Shown here: one piece after another, positions 23,823-34,139 of the stretch
Layout: every line of letters begins with the position of its first letter
Position numbering within the stretch: position 1 is the first letter of the stretch
Assembly: GCA_022036555.1 (NCBI GenBank)
Contig: CM039122.1
Span: 4,828,289 to 4,892,288 of the forward strand
Length of the DNA: 64,000 nt
Reading direction: 5' to 3'
Origin: Microstegium vimineum
Taxonomy: Eukaryota; Streptophyta; Magnoliopsida; Poales; Poaceae
Position numbers and translations under genes: made by a program
Notes under the pieces: generated by a model
What the model saw: only the letters and a program-made list of their open reading frames with translations
The model's database searches: none
Told to the model about the DNA's origin: nothing

Positions 23823-25208
23823 ATGGCGCAGCTTAGAGCACCCGCCGACGAGCAGCGTCTGCATCAGGAGGAGGCGCTGCTGCACGGCGCCGGTGGAGAC
23901 GAGAGCAGCAACAAGAAGGCGCGCGCGGGGCTCTGCGGCGTGCTCCGCGAGCGCAAGGTGGTGGAACTAGCGCGCGCCAAGCGGCGACTGGTGGAGGTCC
24001 CTTACACGGCGACGCTGGCGCACACGGCGAACGCGCTCCTGGCCGCGCGCGTCTCCGGCGTGGCCGTGGCGGCGCCGCCGGGCCACTGGATCGGCGCCGG
24101 CGGGTCCATGATCCTCGAGTCGGACCCGGCCACCGGCGCCGTCCGCAAGCACTACATCGGGATGGTGAACATGGTCGACATCCTCGCCCACATCGCCGAG
24201 GCCGGCGGTGAGGTGGCGGTCGTCGACCTCGATCGCCGGATGGCCGTGCCGGTGTCCTCCGTCATCGGCCACTCCCTCGAGGGTCTCACTCTGTGGACGC
24301 TCCACCCGACCACCAGCGTGCTGGACTGCATGGAGACGTTCAGCAAAGGGGTGCACCGCGCGCTGGTGCCGCTGGAGAGCTCGGCCTCGGCGGACAACGT
24401 GGTGGCGGTGGAGCTGGTGGAGTCGGCGCCGGCGTACCGGATGCTCACCCAGATGGACGTCGTGAGGTTCCTCAGCGCGCACGGCGCCGAGCTCAGGGAC
24501 GTGCTGTCGCGCACCGTGCGCGAGCTCGGCGCCGTCAACGACGCCGTGTTCGCCGTCGCTGCCGGCACCACGGTCATCGATGCCATCAGGGCGATGCGGG
24601 CGGCGTCGCTGACCGCCGTGCCCGTCGTGGATGTTGGTAGCGGTACAGAGACCCTTCAATACGTGAGTACTGGACGCACCTCCGATCCGAACACGCCGGC
24701 GACGTACGCCATTTCTGAATGAAATCTTTATGTATCGCCTGTTGTGCTGCTGCAGGGGAGAGGGCAAAGGGCGATCGAGACGTTCTCGGCGACGGACCTG
24801 CGTGACTGCCCGGTGGCGAGGCTGCAGCCGTGGCTGGAGATCAGCGTGAGGGAGTTCAAGAGGAAGGTGGTCGAGTACCGGGCGAGCAACAAGCCGGTGG
24901 TCCCCGGCGCCGATGCCACGGACACCGGGTACACCGACGACGACACCGCTGCGGCTGCCGCCGTCGCCACTGACGAAGAAGAGCAGGGCGAGCAGCAGGA
25001 GTCGTCGTCGGCGGCGCTGGTGACGTGCTCCCCGGAGAGCACCCTCGGTGAGGCGATCGAGGCGGCGGCGTCGAGGCACGTGCACCGGCTGTGGGTTGTC
25101 GACGAGGAAGGGCTCCTCTGCGGCGTCGTGTCCCTCACCGACATCCTCCGGGCAGTGCGGGAGGCCGCGCTCGGCGAGGATCGGGAGATGCACGGCATCG
25201 TGTCGTGA
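23823..25208 (+). CDS. CBS-domain protein, SnRK1 gamma-like (PV42 type)
   Basis: Two exons, 23823-24662 and 24756-25208, give 430 residues (donor TAC/GTGAGT, acceptor GCTGCAG/GGGAGA). The arrangement fits four CBS motifs in two pairs (roughly 55-140, 165-235, 240-300 and 365-425) with a low-complexity, acidic insert (about 325-360) before the last. Telling phrases are RRLVEVPYTATLAHT, PPGHWIGAGGSMI at 85-97, HYIGMVNMVDILAHI, and near the end HVHRLWVVDEEGLLCGVVSLTDIL. This matches plant gamma-like PV42 proteins, relatives of the AMP-sensing gamma subunit of SNF1 kinase; binding of adenylate and partnership with SnRK1 are inferred from the family. Acts in cytosol or nucleus by inference. Fragments related to this gene lie at 32341-32405 and 47700-47960. 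Confidence 0.88.
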
Positions 25209-25710
25209 GTCGAGACGTCCCAAGAGCGAAGCTGGTAGCTGTCCGTTCAAAGGTCGATCAAGACGTGTTCGCGACGACCGGCCAGTTTTTTTTTTCTTTG
25301 TTGCTTTGTTAGGCTCCTGGGCCAGGCGTTGTGCTTCGTCGTCGTCACGTCTATCTTTGCATCGTTTTACTTATCAATCAAACAAAAATACATGGTGCAC
25401 CGCCGAGCGTGACCGTGAGTGCTTGCCTCCGCACCGCACGCCAAGGCCAAAGCCAACCTGCGTGGCGGCGGCGGACCACTCCCGACTCGTCTGTCATCAT
25501 ACGCCCTGGACCTGGAGGGAGCAGATGACTGATCTCGTCATTTTTCCTGGGCCATGGCTGGCAGGCTGCGGATAAGCACTCGCTTTGTTCGATCATCAGG
25601 CAAAACAGTCTGAAAGGAAACAAATAATCCGTCAGCTTTAGTGAAAAAGGTGGCTCTCATTCAATAAACATCTCAATGGAGATATCATTTGAGTTTCATT
25701 TGTATTAAAT
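25209..25710. other. 3' flank of the CBS gene
   Basis: Parts of this flank (for example the stretch around 25470-25510 with GGACCACTCCCGACTCGTCTGT and TACGCCCTG) are echoed near 48095-48165, next to the decayed CBS copy. No gene is seen. Confidence 0.5.
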
Positions 25711-26050
25711 ATGTTGTCACATAGACACTTGTTATGGGAATGATATTTTTTTGGCACGAATACCAACTCTTTATGACTCTTTTTAGAATTAAATTTTTAT
25801 AACACTGTAGATTGACTCTCTCTATGACTCTTTTTGGAATTAAATGTTTATAACACTATAGAATGACTCTCCATTGAGAGTAAGTGTTTTATCCGAGTAT
25901 ATGTTGTCACATAGATATTTGTTATGGGAATGATATTCTTTTGGCACGAATATCAACTCTTTATAACTCTTTTTGGAATTAAATGTTTATAACACTGTAG
26001 AATGACTCTCTCCATTGAGAGTAAGTGTTTTATTCGAGTTTCATTTTATT
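25711..26050. repeat. 190-bp direct duplication, AT-rich
   Basis: The unit starting ATGTTGTCACATAGA begins at 25711 and again at 25901. Shared phrases are TTGTTATGGGAATGATATT, TTTTGGCACGAATA and AACTCTTTAT.ACTCTTTTT. A smaller internal duplication of the TATGACTCTTTTT..TAACACT part lies inside the first unit. It could be a MITE dimer; no clear terminal inverted repeat was found. Confidence 0.65.
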
Positions 26051-26993
26051 TTGTATGATATGACCGTCTTCGCTCTATTGAGACTGGACTCAGACTAAAT
26101 AATAAGGCTGAAAAGCTGGCTTTCCAAATCCGGACGCAGCGAGGCAGCGAGCAACGGCGCTCCTCTCCTACTCGACACGTCCTGTCCCGTGTGTGTCCTG
26201 GGCGGCACGGTGGCACCTGGCATCAGGGGATAATTAATGCTTCATGGTTAGGCAATCGAGTGCGTGGTACACTTGGCACAGTAACGCAATGGTGGCGCAA
26301 AACCTTCTTGACGATAGATGAGCCGGATGGCATATGACCAAGCCTCCATGGTTACCAGTCCACCCCACAGCTGGTGTATCCTGGAGTGGTTTGACATATA
26401 TGTCTATGTGGCTGCGGGTGTTATTGCATTGTGTATCCAATTGGAGTTGCACACAGAGAAGAGAATGTGGTGGGAATTGGAATTATTCAGGTTACATCAG
26501 TAGTGCGTTGTTCTTGCAATATGCTTGCCTTGTTTCTATTCTGCTCCAACTGAACATGATCATGTGACTCATCACTCGAGGATGATGAAGAGAAGAAATT
26601 GACAGCAACTACTCAAGGAATCTCTATCTCCCCCCAAACTCCTTCTCAGATTGTATCGAACCAGACCAGTTACGTATTGATTGGAGGCTGTACAATCGTG
26701 CTGCTGACAGCCAGAAAGTAACTGGCATGCATACATTTTGAACACGTCATATGTATTTTCTGTAATTTAACCCTCTCAATGAAATATATATCTTACATCT
26801 ATCCCACTAAGTCATGAATTCTAGCTGTTTCCATTCCTCATCTAAATTAATGTGAATAATAATAAGTTCATTATGTTATTCTTCGTTCAACTCCAGCCAA
26901 TTCATGACTTGGCAACCAAGGTCATGTCTTAACGCCCGCGCATCCAAGGTATGGCAGTCGAACACTCGACGTCGTCCCTGTTGGAGATCGGGA
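26051..26993. other. Spacer; part of an old duplicated flank
   Basis: About 26130-26290 resembles 48790-48945 (GGCGCTCCTCTCCT, TGTGTGTCCTGG, ATTAATGCTT and GGCAATCGAGTGCGT against GGCATGCAATCGAGTGCGT). No gene is seen. Confidence 0.5.
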
Positions 26994-29883
26994 CTAGTAT
27001 CTGGAAATAATTGGTTCCGGCAGCTCCATGCTATCAGAACTTAGCATACTGATGATTTGATCCGTGGTTAGCCTCCTCGTGCGGTCGCACTGCACGCAGA
27101 GGAGCCCAATGTGCACGCAACGCAGCGCTTGTTGCATCGCCTGCTCCTGTCCTTCCACACCTAGGTCAGCATAAACGTCATTTTTCGTTCTCATAAGCGT
27201 CCAGAGCTGTCAAACCTGCACACGTGTCATCCATAACCATGGGCTAAGTTGTGTACAGTTTGGGGGTGCATATGCACCCCTCCCCAAATTTTAAAAAACA
27301 GCTATATTGATCAAATTTTCACCATATTGACACCCCCATAGCATAGGTCTATGCATCCCATAAGTCAAGTGTACCACATAAATTTTCTCTAGCTTCACCA
27401 CTGCCTATAAATATTAATTCGGATGTAGACCCAGTTGGAGCTTACATAGTTATCAACCAGCAACTCCATAAGCACTCACATGTTCAACAAGGCATTCAAA
27501 GTTTTTCCCCCTCAAATGAATGTGTCCTGCGTCCGGTGATGATCTCCAGCAACATCATGCCGTAGTTGTATACGTCTGCTTTCTTTGACAAAAAAAAACT
27601 TGGGGCCACTCCAGCACTCTGGTACCCACCGCACAACAACCATGCATAGGTGTAAAAAAAATTTGCCCAATTTGGCCTTCATTTTGACGGTTAACAATTA
27701 CCATTATTAATAATAATGGTGAAACTGTTGGTTGCCTATGTACTTACGTTGTCCTGGTTGCCTTTTTAGTAGTATGGTGGGTGTTGTGACTATCGTAGAT
27801 CCTCATCAGATCTAAATCTGCTATCTTTGGAATGAAATCCTTGTCAAGAAGCACATTGTCTGGTTTAAGGTCTCTACGAAACATATTTTTATATGTGGAG
27901 ATAGAAAAGCCCTTGAGCTATCTATAGAATGAGCTTGAACATCAATTCCCAATCTAGCTATTGTCCTCGTGAAGATGCTACATTTGAAAGCCAAATATAT
28001 TAGATTTTTAACCTTGATAAACTTCTACCCATCGTTTAAAGAGTAATACCTTTGCCGAGAAATTTCTTCAGCCTATTGTTAGCCGCAAACTCGTAGATTA
28101 AATCTACGTTCACCTTCAAAGCAATGCCGAAATAGCTTTAGTATGTCGTCATGGAGTAGGTCTGCCACAAGAGAGATTTCCCTCTTAAAATCTTTGATGA
28201 CCCTCTTCAAATTCTCCAGCACTTTCACAACAACTTCCATGCCATTTTGAAGTACGCCCTGTGCCAATAGTATCAATAAGTCATTAAAATGTGTTTTTAG
28301 GGTTCTTATGAGTTAGAGCTATAGTGAAATGGTACTATGGAACTCGCAAATACAATGATTAGATCCTGTTATACCTTATAAACTGTAGCACATCCTTCCC
28401 TTACCAGCTTATTGGTATTAGAGAAATCATCTGTTGCAATCTGGAGATCTTGATAGCTATAGCTCTTTACCTCTCTGTCCTTGTCCTTGTCCTTTGCATT
28501 GCTCGGTTGTCCCTCTTCCTAAGGACTACCATCTTCACGAAAAAAGAAGTAGTGATATTAGAGTATTAAGACCGATCATAATATTGATATTCAATGATAT
28601 ACAAAATTCATATTATTATCCAAACAAAAAAACTCACTACTGATGTTTCAAATGTCCTGGTCAATACAAAAAATACTACGGCCTCTTCACAAAAAATACA
28701 AAAATACTAGCAGGATGAATGAATTTACCACCTTCCGATGGGTGAATTGGCTCCCTTGAACGATAGTAACAGCAGACGAGGAGCACAACGACGCTGCAAA
28801 TCACTAGTCCAGCTGCGATGGCAACTAGTACTATCATGCCAACTTTATGGTGTTGGTGCGTTTGACGATCTAAACAAAAAGATAGCAGTAAAAGGTGTAA
28901 GTTGTCGTAAAAGGTGTAAGTTGTCGAATGCATATGAGCACAGAGGTGGAACTAGGGGGCGAGCAGGGGCCGTGCCCCCCCCCCCCCCTCCATGTTTACG
29001 ACTTAATAACTAACAACGAATATATAATCATGCACTAACCCGTAATGTTCGGTTCTGACAATAGAACTATGTACCGCGTCGCCCTTCGTCACCAGCTTGA
29101 CATTAGGTTCACCAGTGAAAAACTTTCTATGAGTCTCGCACCTGAAGTCGCACCTCCAGCCAACGAGCCACCCATTCGGTAGAGGAAGCAGCCCCCAACA
29201 ACTCCAACTTTAATTTGTTCAGGCAATCGTGGTACTCTGTTGGGGACAGGTCCGGTTCGCATTGGGCCATTGAGTAGAGGGATTCGCTCCCCACCACTTG
29301 ACCCGTGCTGAAGTAAACTCACGGCAGCCTTGTCAACAGTATAGCTCACCATAGCGTTCAGTAGTTGCGCGGCGGTGCTGATGGCAGAAGCGGTTTCAAC
29401 ACTGAAGTTGAGGATGACACTTATCAAGCCGTTGTTGTTCGAAAAGGCAAGGAAATCATTTGCCGCGACGCGAATGTAGCATCAGCTGTAGAGGAACGCT
29501 GCGTCCAGGCTTCGATTGTAGGCCACCAGCAAGTCCTGGTCGGCCCGGCTGCCGCGAAGCAATCTTCTGATCGAGCTGATGTCACCGCGGCAAAACACCA
29601 CTCTGTAGGCTGATCCCTCGCCCGCGCCGGTGGAGCCGGAGGCGAAGAGTGCTGACGACACGGACTCGTTCACAACGAGGTTGAAGATGAGGTCGGCGGC
29701 GTTCTTGGCGTACGAGCTTTCAGCTCGATAACTGCCAGTTGTGTCGTCGCAATTCTGAAGCGTGATCGGCCCGAGCTCGTCCTCGTTCTCAGCAGCGATG
29801 ACAACCACGACCGTCGAAGCGATTATGAGAGCCAGAAGAATGCGGCTCATGGCGGAGGCCGTGCGGCAGGGCCATCTCATCAA
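26994..29883 (-). pseudogene. Decayed cysteine-rich (DUF26) receptor-like kinase
   Basis: Pieces in the right order on the minus strand: a signal peptide (MSRILLALIIASTVVVV, start 29850) and DUF26 module (29883-29482, ending in a stop); a second DUF26 module in changing frames (about 29427-29089, with AQLLNAMVSYT and a disturbed CEPDLSP part); a membrane segment rich in Val/Leu (28933-28676); a kinase N-lobe with the VKV lysine region (28276-28079); the catalytic loop RDLKPDN at about 27875 (preceded by Arg in place of His); the metal loop reading DLD instead of DFG; KADVYNYGMMLLEIITGR at about 27590-27530; and the C-lobe end RCVHIGLLCVQ (27194-26994). Frameshifts, stops and the altered HRD and DFG motifs make a working kinase unlikely. 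Intact relatives sit in the plasma membrane and signal in defence (family knowledge). Confidence 0.85.
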
Positions 29884-30618
29884 TTTCTAGGGGCCTGTGC
29901 AAGCGACACTAAGGGCCCGATAATCTAATGTTTTATATGATGATTGAAGTATATAATAGTACTATTACTAATAGATAACTTGCAGCACATATTTAATATA
30001 AAAAATTACAGTACATCAATGAAGCTACAATACACACGTATGTAACATAGCTTTCCTCAATGAAATCGATCAACGATCATCGACTCAACGTCAACGATCA
30101 TAAAGGTCATGTTGTCTTCGCCCGATGCTATTGATGATGCTAATTTATCATAACAAAACAAGACTATTACTTCGTTGAACTAAATATCGGCTTAAAAAAG
30201 AGCTAGGGGTGCTTGCAAGCAAAATCAAACCCGATCTATGTATGTATGTGCTGGTGTGCGTGTGACCGGCTTTCCCTTGCCAAAAACATAGTTTTCCCAG
30301 GCTGGCCAGGAATCAACTATTATTGACCTGCCTGTTGCAGCTCTGCTCCTAGGGAAATCTTGGGAGTTGATAGGCTGCATCGAAAATGGTGTGCTCAGAT
30401 AGATTCTTACTACCTCAGTCCCAAAGCAGGTTCTTGTGGTGTTGGTCTTCAACGACCCCTAAAAATCTGATGCAAAAATAGAACTTTTTGTGGTCGATTG
30501 AGCGTTATGTGTGGATCATGTTAAACCCTGCACGCCATCGAGCTAATAAAACTATAACCTTCTTAATATAAAAAGACCCGTAAACATTTATGCGATCGAG
30601 AAAAAAGAGCTTTCTGAT
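29884..30618. other. Spacer upstream of the receptor-kinase relic
   Basis: AT-rich DNA with no gene seen. A TATG microsatellite of a few units lies at about 30237-30249. Confidence 0.4.
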
Positions 30619-30626
30619 GCCGCACC

Positions 30627-32072
30627 CAGTGGTGGATGTAGAAGAATTGAAAGGGGTTATTCTCTTCTTCCTCTATCTCTCTATTTTTCTTTTTTCCTCC
30701 ATTTCTTCTTCCCCTTAGCCTCCCCATATTTCCATTTACGCATCGGCTATAGGGGGCTTTGTTAGGAATATGCCCTAGAGCTAATCATGTAGATGATTAT
30801 ATTCCGATTGTATCCATGATTAATAAAGTGTTCTTTGAATATCCATTATAGACAACGAGTATTGATTGACGATTATGTGAATTGTTTGTGGAACTCAATT
30901 ACTTGAATGGTTATTCTAAAAGTTGTCCCTGGTCGGCATTCTTGTAAGAGCACACTTGAATATTAGACCAGCACATGTATTAGTTGATGGCTATGTTTCA
31001 CAAGTCATAGACATGGAGATGTCAAACTAATAATATGGGCACATGTGAGATATGTAGGCTGGACTGACCCAACAAGAGAAAGTCTCTATTCATGTCATGT
31101 ACGTTATGTCCTTAGACCCGAGATTGTGGTATGTACTCAAGATGTGAAACGATCTACTTAGGGACTATCAAACGCTACTCCGTTATTGGGTAGTTATAAA
31201 GGTGGTCATTGGGTGGTCGGGAAACATGCTGTGAGACATAGACAATCAAGATGGAATTTGCCCCTCTCTTCGTGAGAGAGATATCACTGGATCACTCATG
31301 TGATTGGATCAACAAATGCATGGCCGTGCTTGGGTTAAGTGTTAACCCACGAGTTGAACCATATATCGAGTGGCAAAGGGAATAACTTGTACATGGTCAT
31401 AGTGGTTCGTCTGATATGATCATAACGTATGCATAGGAGTTGACACGCCTTGCTAGAGGCCGCTATCAACTATTGGTCGAGTAAGAGTACTTGGGCCATG
31501 TCTATGTATGCGTGAGCCCATAGGATCGCACGCTTAAAGGGCTGGAAGCCTAATTCGGGTTGGACCCGAATTAGACTAGGTTTAGGGTTACTAATGGGCC
31601 TCCAACGTGGGAGCTCGTCAGGACGCCTATATAAGCAAGAGGTGGGCGCGGGGCGATATTGATCCACGCCTTTTGGCAGCCGCCGTCGCCTCCCCACGCT
31701 CGCGCCTTTTGCTCCTCGCGGACCTAGCAGTCCGGAGGCGCAACGCTTCCTCCCTGCACGTGTGGGATTCCTCGGAGGTGCTGCATCTGGAGCACAAGGA
31801 CGAATCGCGCGAAGGGGACGTTGAGACGGACGACCACGCAACTGCACTGCCTGCTGCGACGCGCACGACTACATCAAGTCGTCTTCCGTTGCACCTGCGC
31901 GTCTAGTGGTAATCCCGTAACCTGTAACTAGCAGTAGATCCTAGTTTATGAGGTCGAAAAGTTTTGTTTTCCGGCTAGCGTAGCAACCTCGTATTCCTTC
32001 AGGCTTGATCCCCACCATCCCGTTGTAGGGGGTGCATGAGCCCCACCAGCCCCCTTTTTGGATTCGCCCCTG
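30627..32072. mobile_element. hAT-type MITE split by a solo LTR
   Basis: Ends CAGTGGTGGATGTAGAA and TTGGATTCGCCCCTG are imperfect inverted repeats, and the unit is flanked by a perfect 8-bp duplication GCCGCACC (30619-30626 and 32073-32080), diagnostic for hAT. Without the nested LTR and its duplication the MITE is about 200 bp. A second copy of the family is at 60620-60881. Confidence 0.85.
30760..32001 (+). repeat. Solo LTR, copia-like (Angela/SIRE-type start)
   Basis: A 1242-bp unit starts TGTTAGGAATATGCCCTAGAG, wording typical of large grass copia LTRs, and ends ATTCCTTCA. It is flanked by a perfect 5-bp duplication GGCTT (30755-30759 and 32002-32006). No primer site, polypurine tract or coding DNA accompanies it, so the internal part was lost by LTR-LTR recombination. 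A TATA box (CCTATATAAGC) is at about 31626. Orientation from the TG...CA start and the TATA box. Confidence 0.87.
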
Positions 32073-32081
32073 GCCGCACCT

Positions 32082-32339
32082 CTAGCCAACTAGCCACTCA
32101 TTCGGCAGAAGAAGCAGTCCCTCATTCACATTCACCACCGTTGCCAACAACTCCAGCTTCAATTTATTCAGACAATTGTGGCACTCTGCCAGGGATAGGT
32201 TCAGATCGCATAGGTCCATTGAATAGAGGAATTCGGTCCCTTCCACTTGAGCAGTGCCAAAGTAAACTCTAGGCAATGAAGTGACTGCCTTACCGACAAC
32301 GTAGCTTACCGTAGCGTTCAGCAGTTGCGCTGCATCCAT
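32082..32339 (-). pseudogene. Second DUF26 fragment
   Basis: The minus strand reads an 85-residue open frame with AAQLLNATVSYVVGKA, CDLNLSLAECHNCLNKL and ends in a stop. It closely parallels the second DUF26 module of the receptor-kinase relic at 29427-29089, so it is a duplicated exon piece. It has no start, signal peptide or kinase of its own. Confidence 0.7.
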
Positions 32340-32340
32340 G

Positions 32341-32405
32341 GTTGGGGATCAATGTGACCATGATAAAGAGGAAGGTGGCTGAGTACCAGGCTAGGAGCAT
32401 GCCCC
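32341..32405 (+). pseudogene. Fragment of a CBS (PV42-like) gene
   Basis: About 60 bases match 24828-24890 of the CBS gene, including AAGAGGAAGGTGG followed by GAGTACC.GGC; the reading resembles the IKRKVAEYQARS-like stretch of the parent (IxVREFKRKVVEYRAS). It is joined directly to the DUF26 fragment, so this is a mosaic of unrelated gene pieces. Confidence 0.6.
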
Positions 32406-33994
32406 AACACATATATGGTACTCATACCCATATGGGTAGATACCCACCCGAGGCATAGTCGTCAATCTCGTGTGGAGATTTGGGTTCAGGATTAAGGAAC
32501 ATCGGGATGAAAGGAGTGTTTAGCTGACATGGATGGTGATGTGGAAGTGGTAGAGACTAGTACGAGCCTTGTGACAATCATGTGCATTTAGCAATAGCAG
32601 GGTTGAACTGTTGACCAAAGCATTATTCACACGTCAAGGCACATCAAGAGCACTATCCCTTATGAGTTCAAATTCAGATAGCAGCCCCGTCGCAGTTGCT
32701 TCTAGTACACAGAGCTAGTGCGGCCGCGCGAGGGAGGTGGATCTAAAAGACAAATCATTGCCGTAATTACTCGGACTAGAGCGCGTCCCCTTAAGCGTAG
32801 GCAAGTTGCAATACGAGGAAGAGGCAAGCCCGGAGGAACTTTGGCAAATGACTATTGATGAGCAATGGCATGTGTGACTTGATGGGGTACTGAGAAAGGA
32901 TTGGGCTAGGCGTGCGTCCACTGACCACTAGGTAAGAACAATGTGAGTTGATCTGGTTCGTATGGTCCTAAGGCAGTACATATGGGGTGTTGAATTCAAC
33001 TTTAGTCCCTATACATATCGAATGTTTGAAACTGATTTATAATATTAAATATAAAACTAATTGAATAGATTGAGACAAATCAATTAAGTCTAATTAGTCC
33101 ACTGTTCTTACCTAGTGTAATACGGGATTTTATAATATTTTGCACGCGGCATTAATATTTATACCCGTTGGGAGAATTTGTGTTACCTTACTCATACTTG
33201 CATCAAGTAGTAGTTTTATTCATGATTGAGGATAGAGACAAATATTTTTATAAGAGATAAATACTTTGGACATAATATTATGGTGGCATAATTTATCGTA
33301 TCGCCCCATAAATGAGTTGTGCCTGATATGACCGGGAAAGACTTAAGCTATATCAAAGCTTGCACTAATTAACCATTAGTTGTGCACGTGTATTACCAGA
33401 AAATTAAGCAAAGTGTATGCAACGGACTCACTTGTATATACGTGATGGGTATTTACACATTTTTATTGGGCCATAAAAGTGATCAGCAGCCCATGTGCCA
33501 CTCATCCGGCCTGCCATCGTGCAACCTGGCTTCGGCTCAAATACATACGCACGCACATATGCAAAGTACACGGCCGTATAGAAGTTGTGTACAAGAATAC
33601 CGGAACCTTGGACTGATAAGCTTGAGCGCACCGCGCTACTCTATTTTATCTGCAGTAGAAAAAACGCGCACGGCATCCCTACAGCACTACGCACTCGCGC
33701 TATTGCTGGCGTCCGCAGAAGCCGGTAGCGCATGCAACTGGCTTGCACTGTTTTCCTTGAACCACGTGCTGCTACTATTTCTATTTCAAGTAATAAAAAT
33801 GTTATAACTCACAAACTAAAAAATCAAATTAAATTTCGTTTGTACCAATAAATTCGTGTCAATAAATCATTTAAAACAAGATCTCATATAGAAATATTTA
33901 GATAAAGTGACAAGTGGACTTCACTGTTGGTAGTAGGTATAGTGTATGAGATATAGAGGATGATGGGTGCGAAAGAAACGTGTATAGAACAGAG
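32406..33994. other. Spacer with a diverged dispersed repeat
   Basis: The stretch 32935-32720 (minus) resembles 47030-47165 (plus), sharing GGACGCA.GCC.A.CCCA, CCCCATCAAGTCA and GCTCATCAATA; its identity is unknown. The rest is AT-rich with no gene seen. Confidence 0.4.
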
Positions 33995-34105
33995 AATCTT
34001 GATGACTAGAACGGATAGAGGATAAATTTACAATCTTGATGACTAGAACGGATAGAGGATAAATTTACAATCTTGATGACTAGAACGGATAGAGGATAAA
34101 TTTAC
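33995..34105. repeat. 37-bp tandem repeat, three copies
   Basis: The unit AATCTTGATGACTAGAACGG followed by ATAGAGGATAAATTTAC starts at 33995, 34032 and 34069. The three copies look identical, so the array is recent. Confidence 0.92.
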
Positions 34106-34139
34106 AGAAATAGTAGCGCGGTCAGTCTAAGGTCGGATA

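Noticed and set aside
23967..25250. 427-codon minus-strand open frame
   Set aside because: Antisense to the CBS gene and runs through its intron; low-complexity His/Arg-rich product typical of antisense GC-rich DNA.
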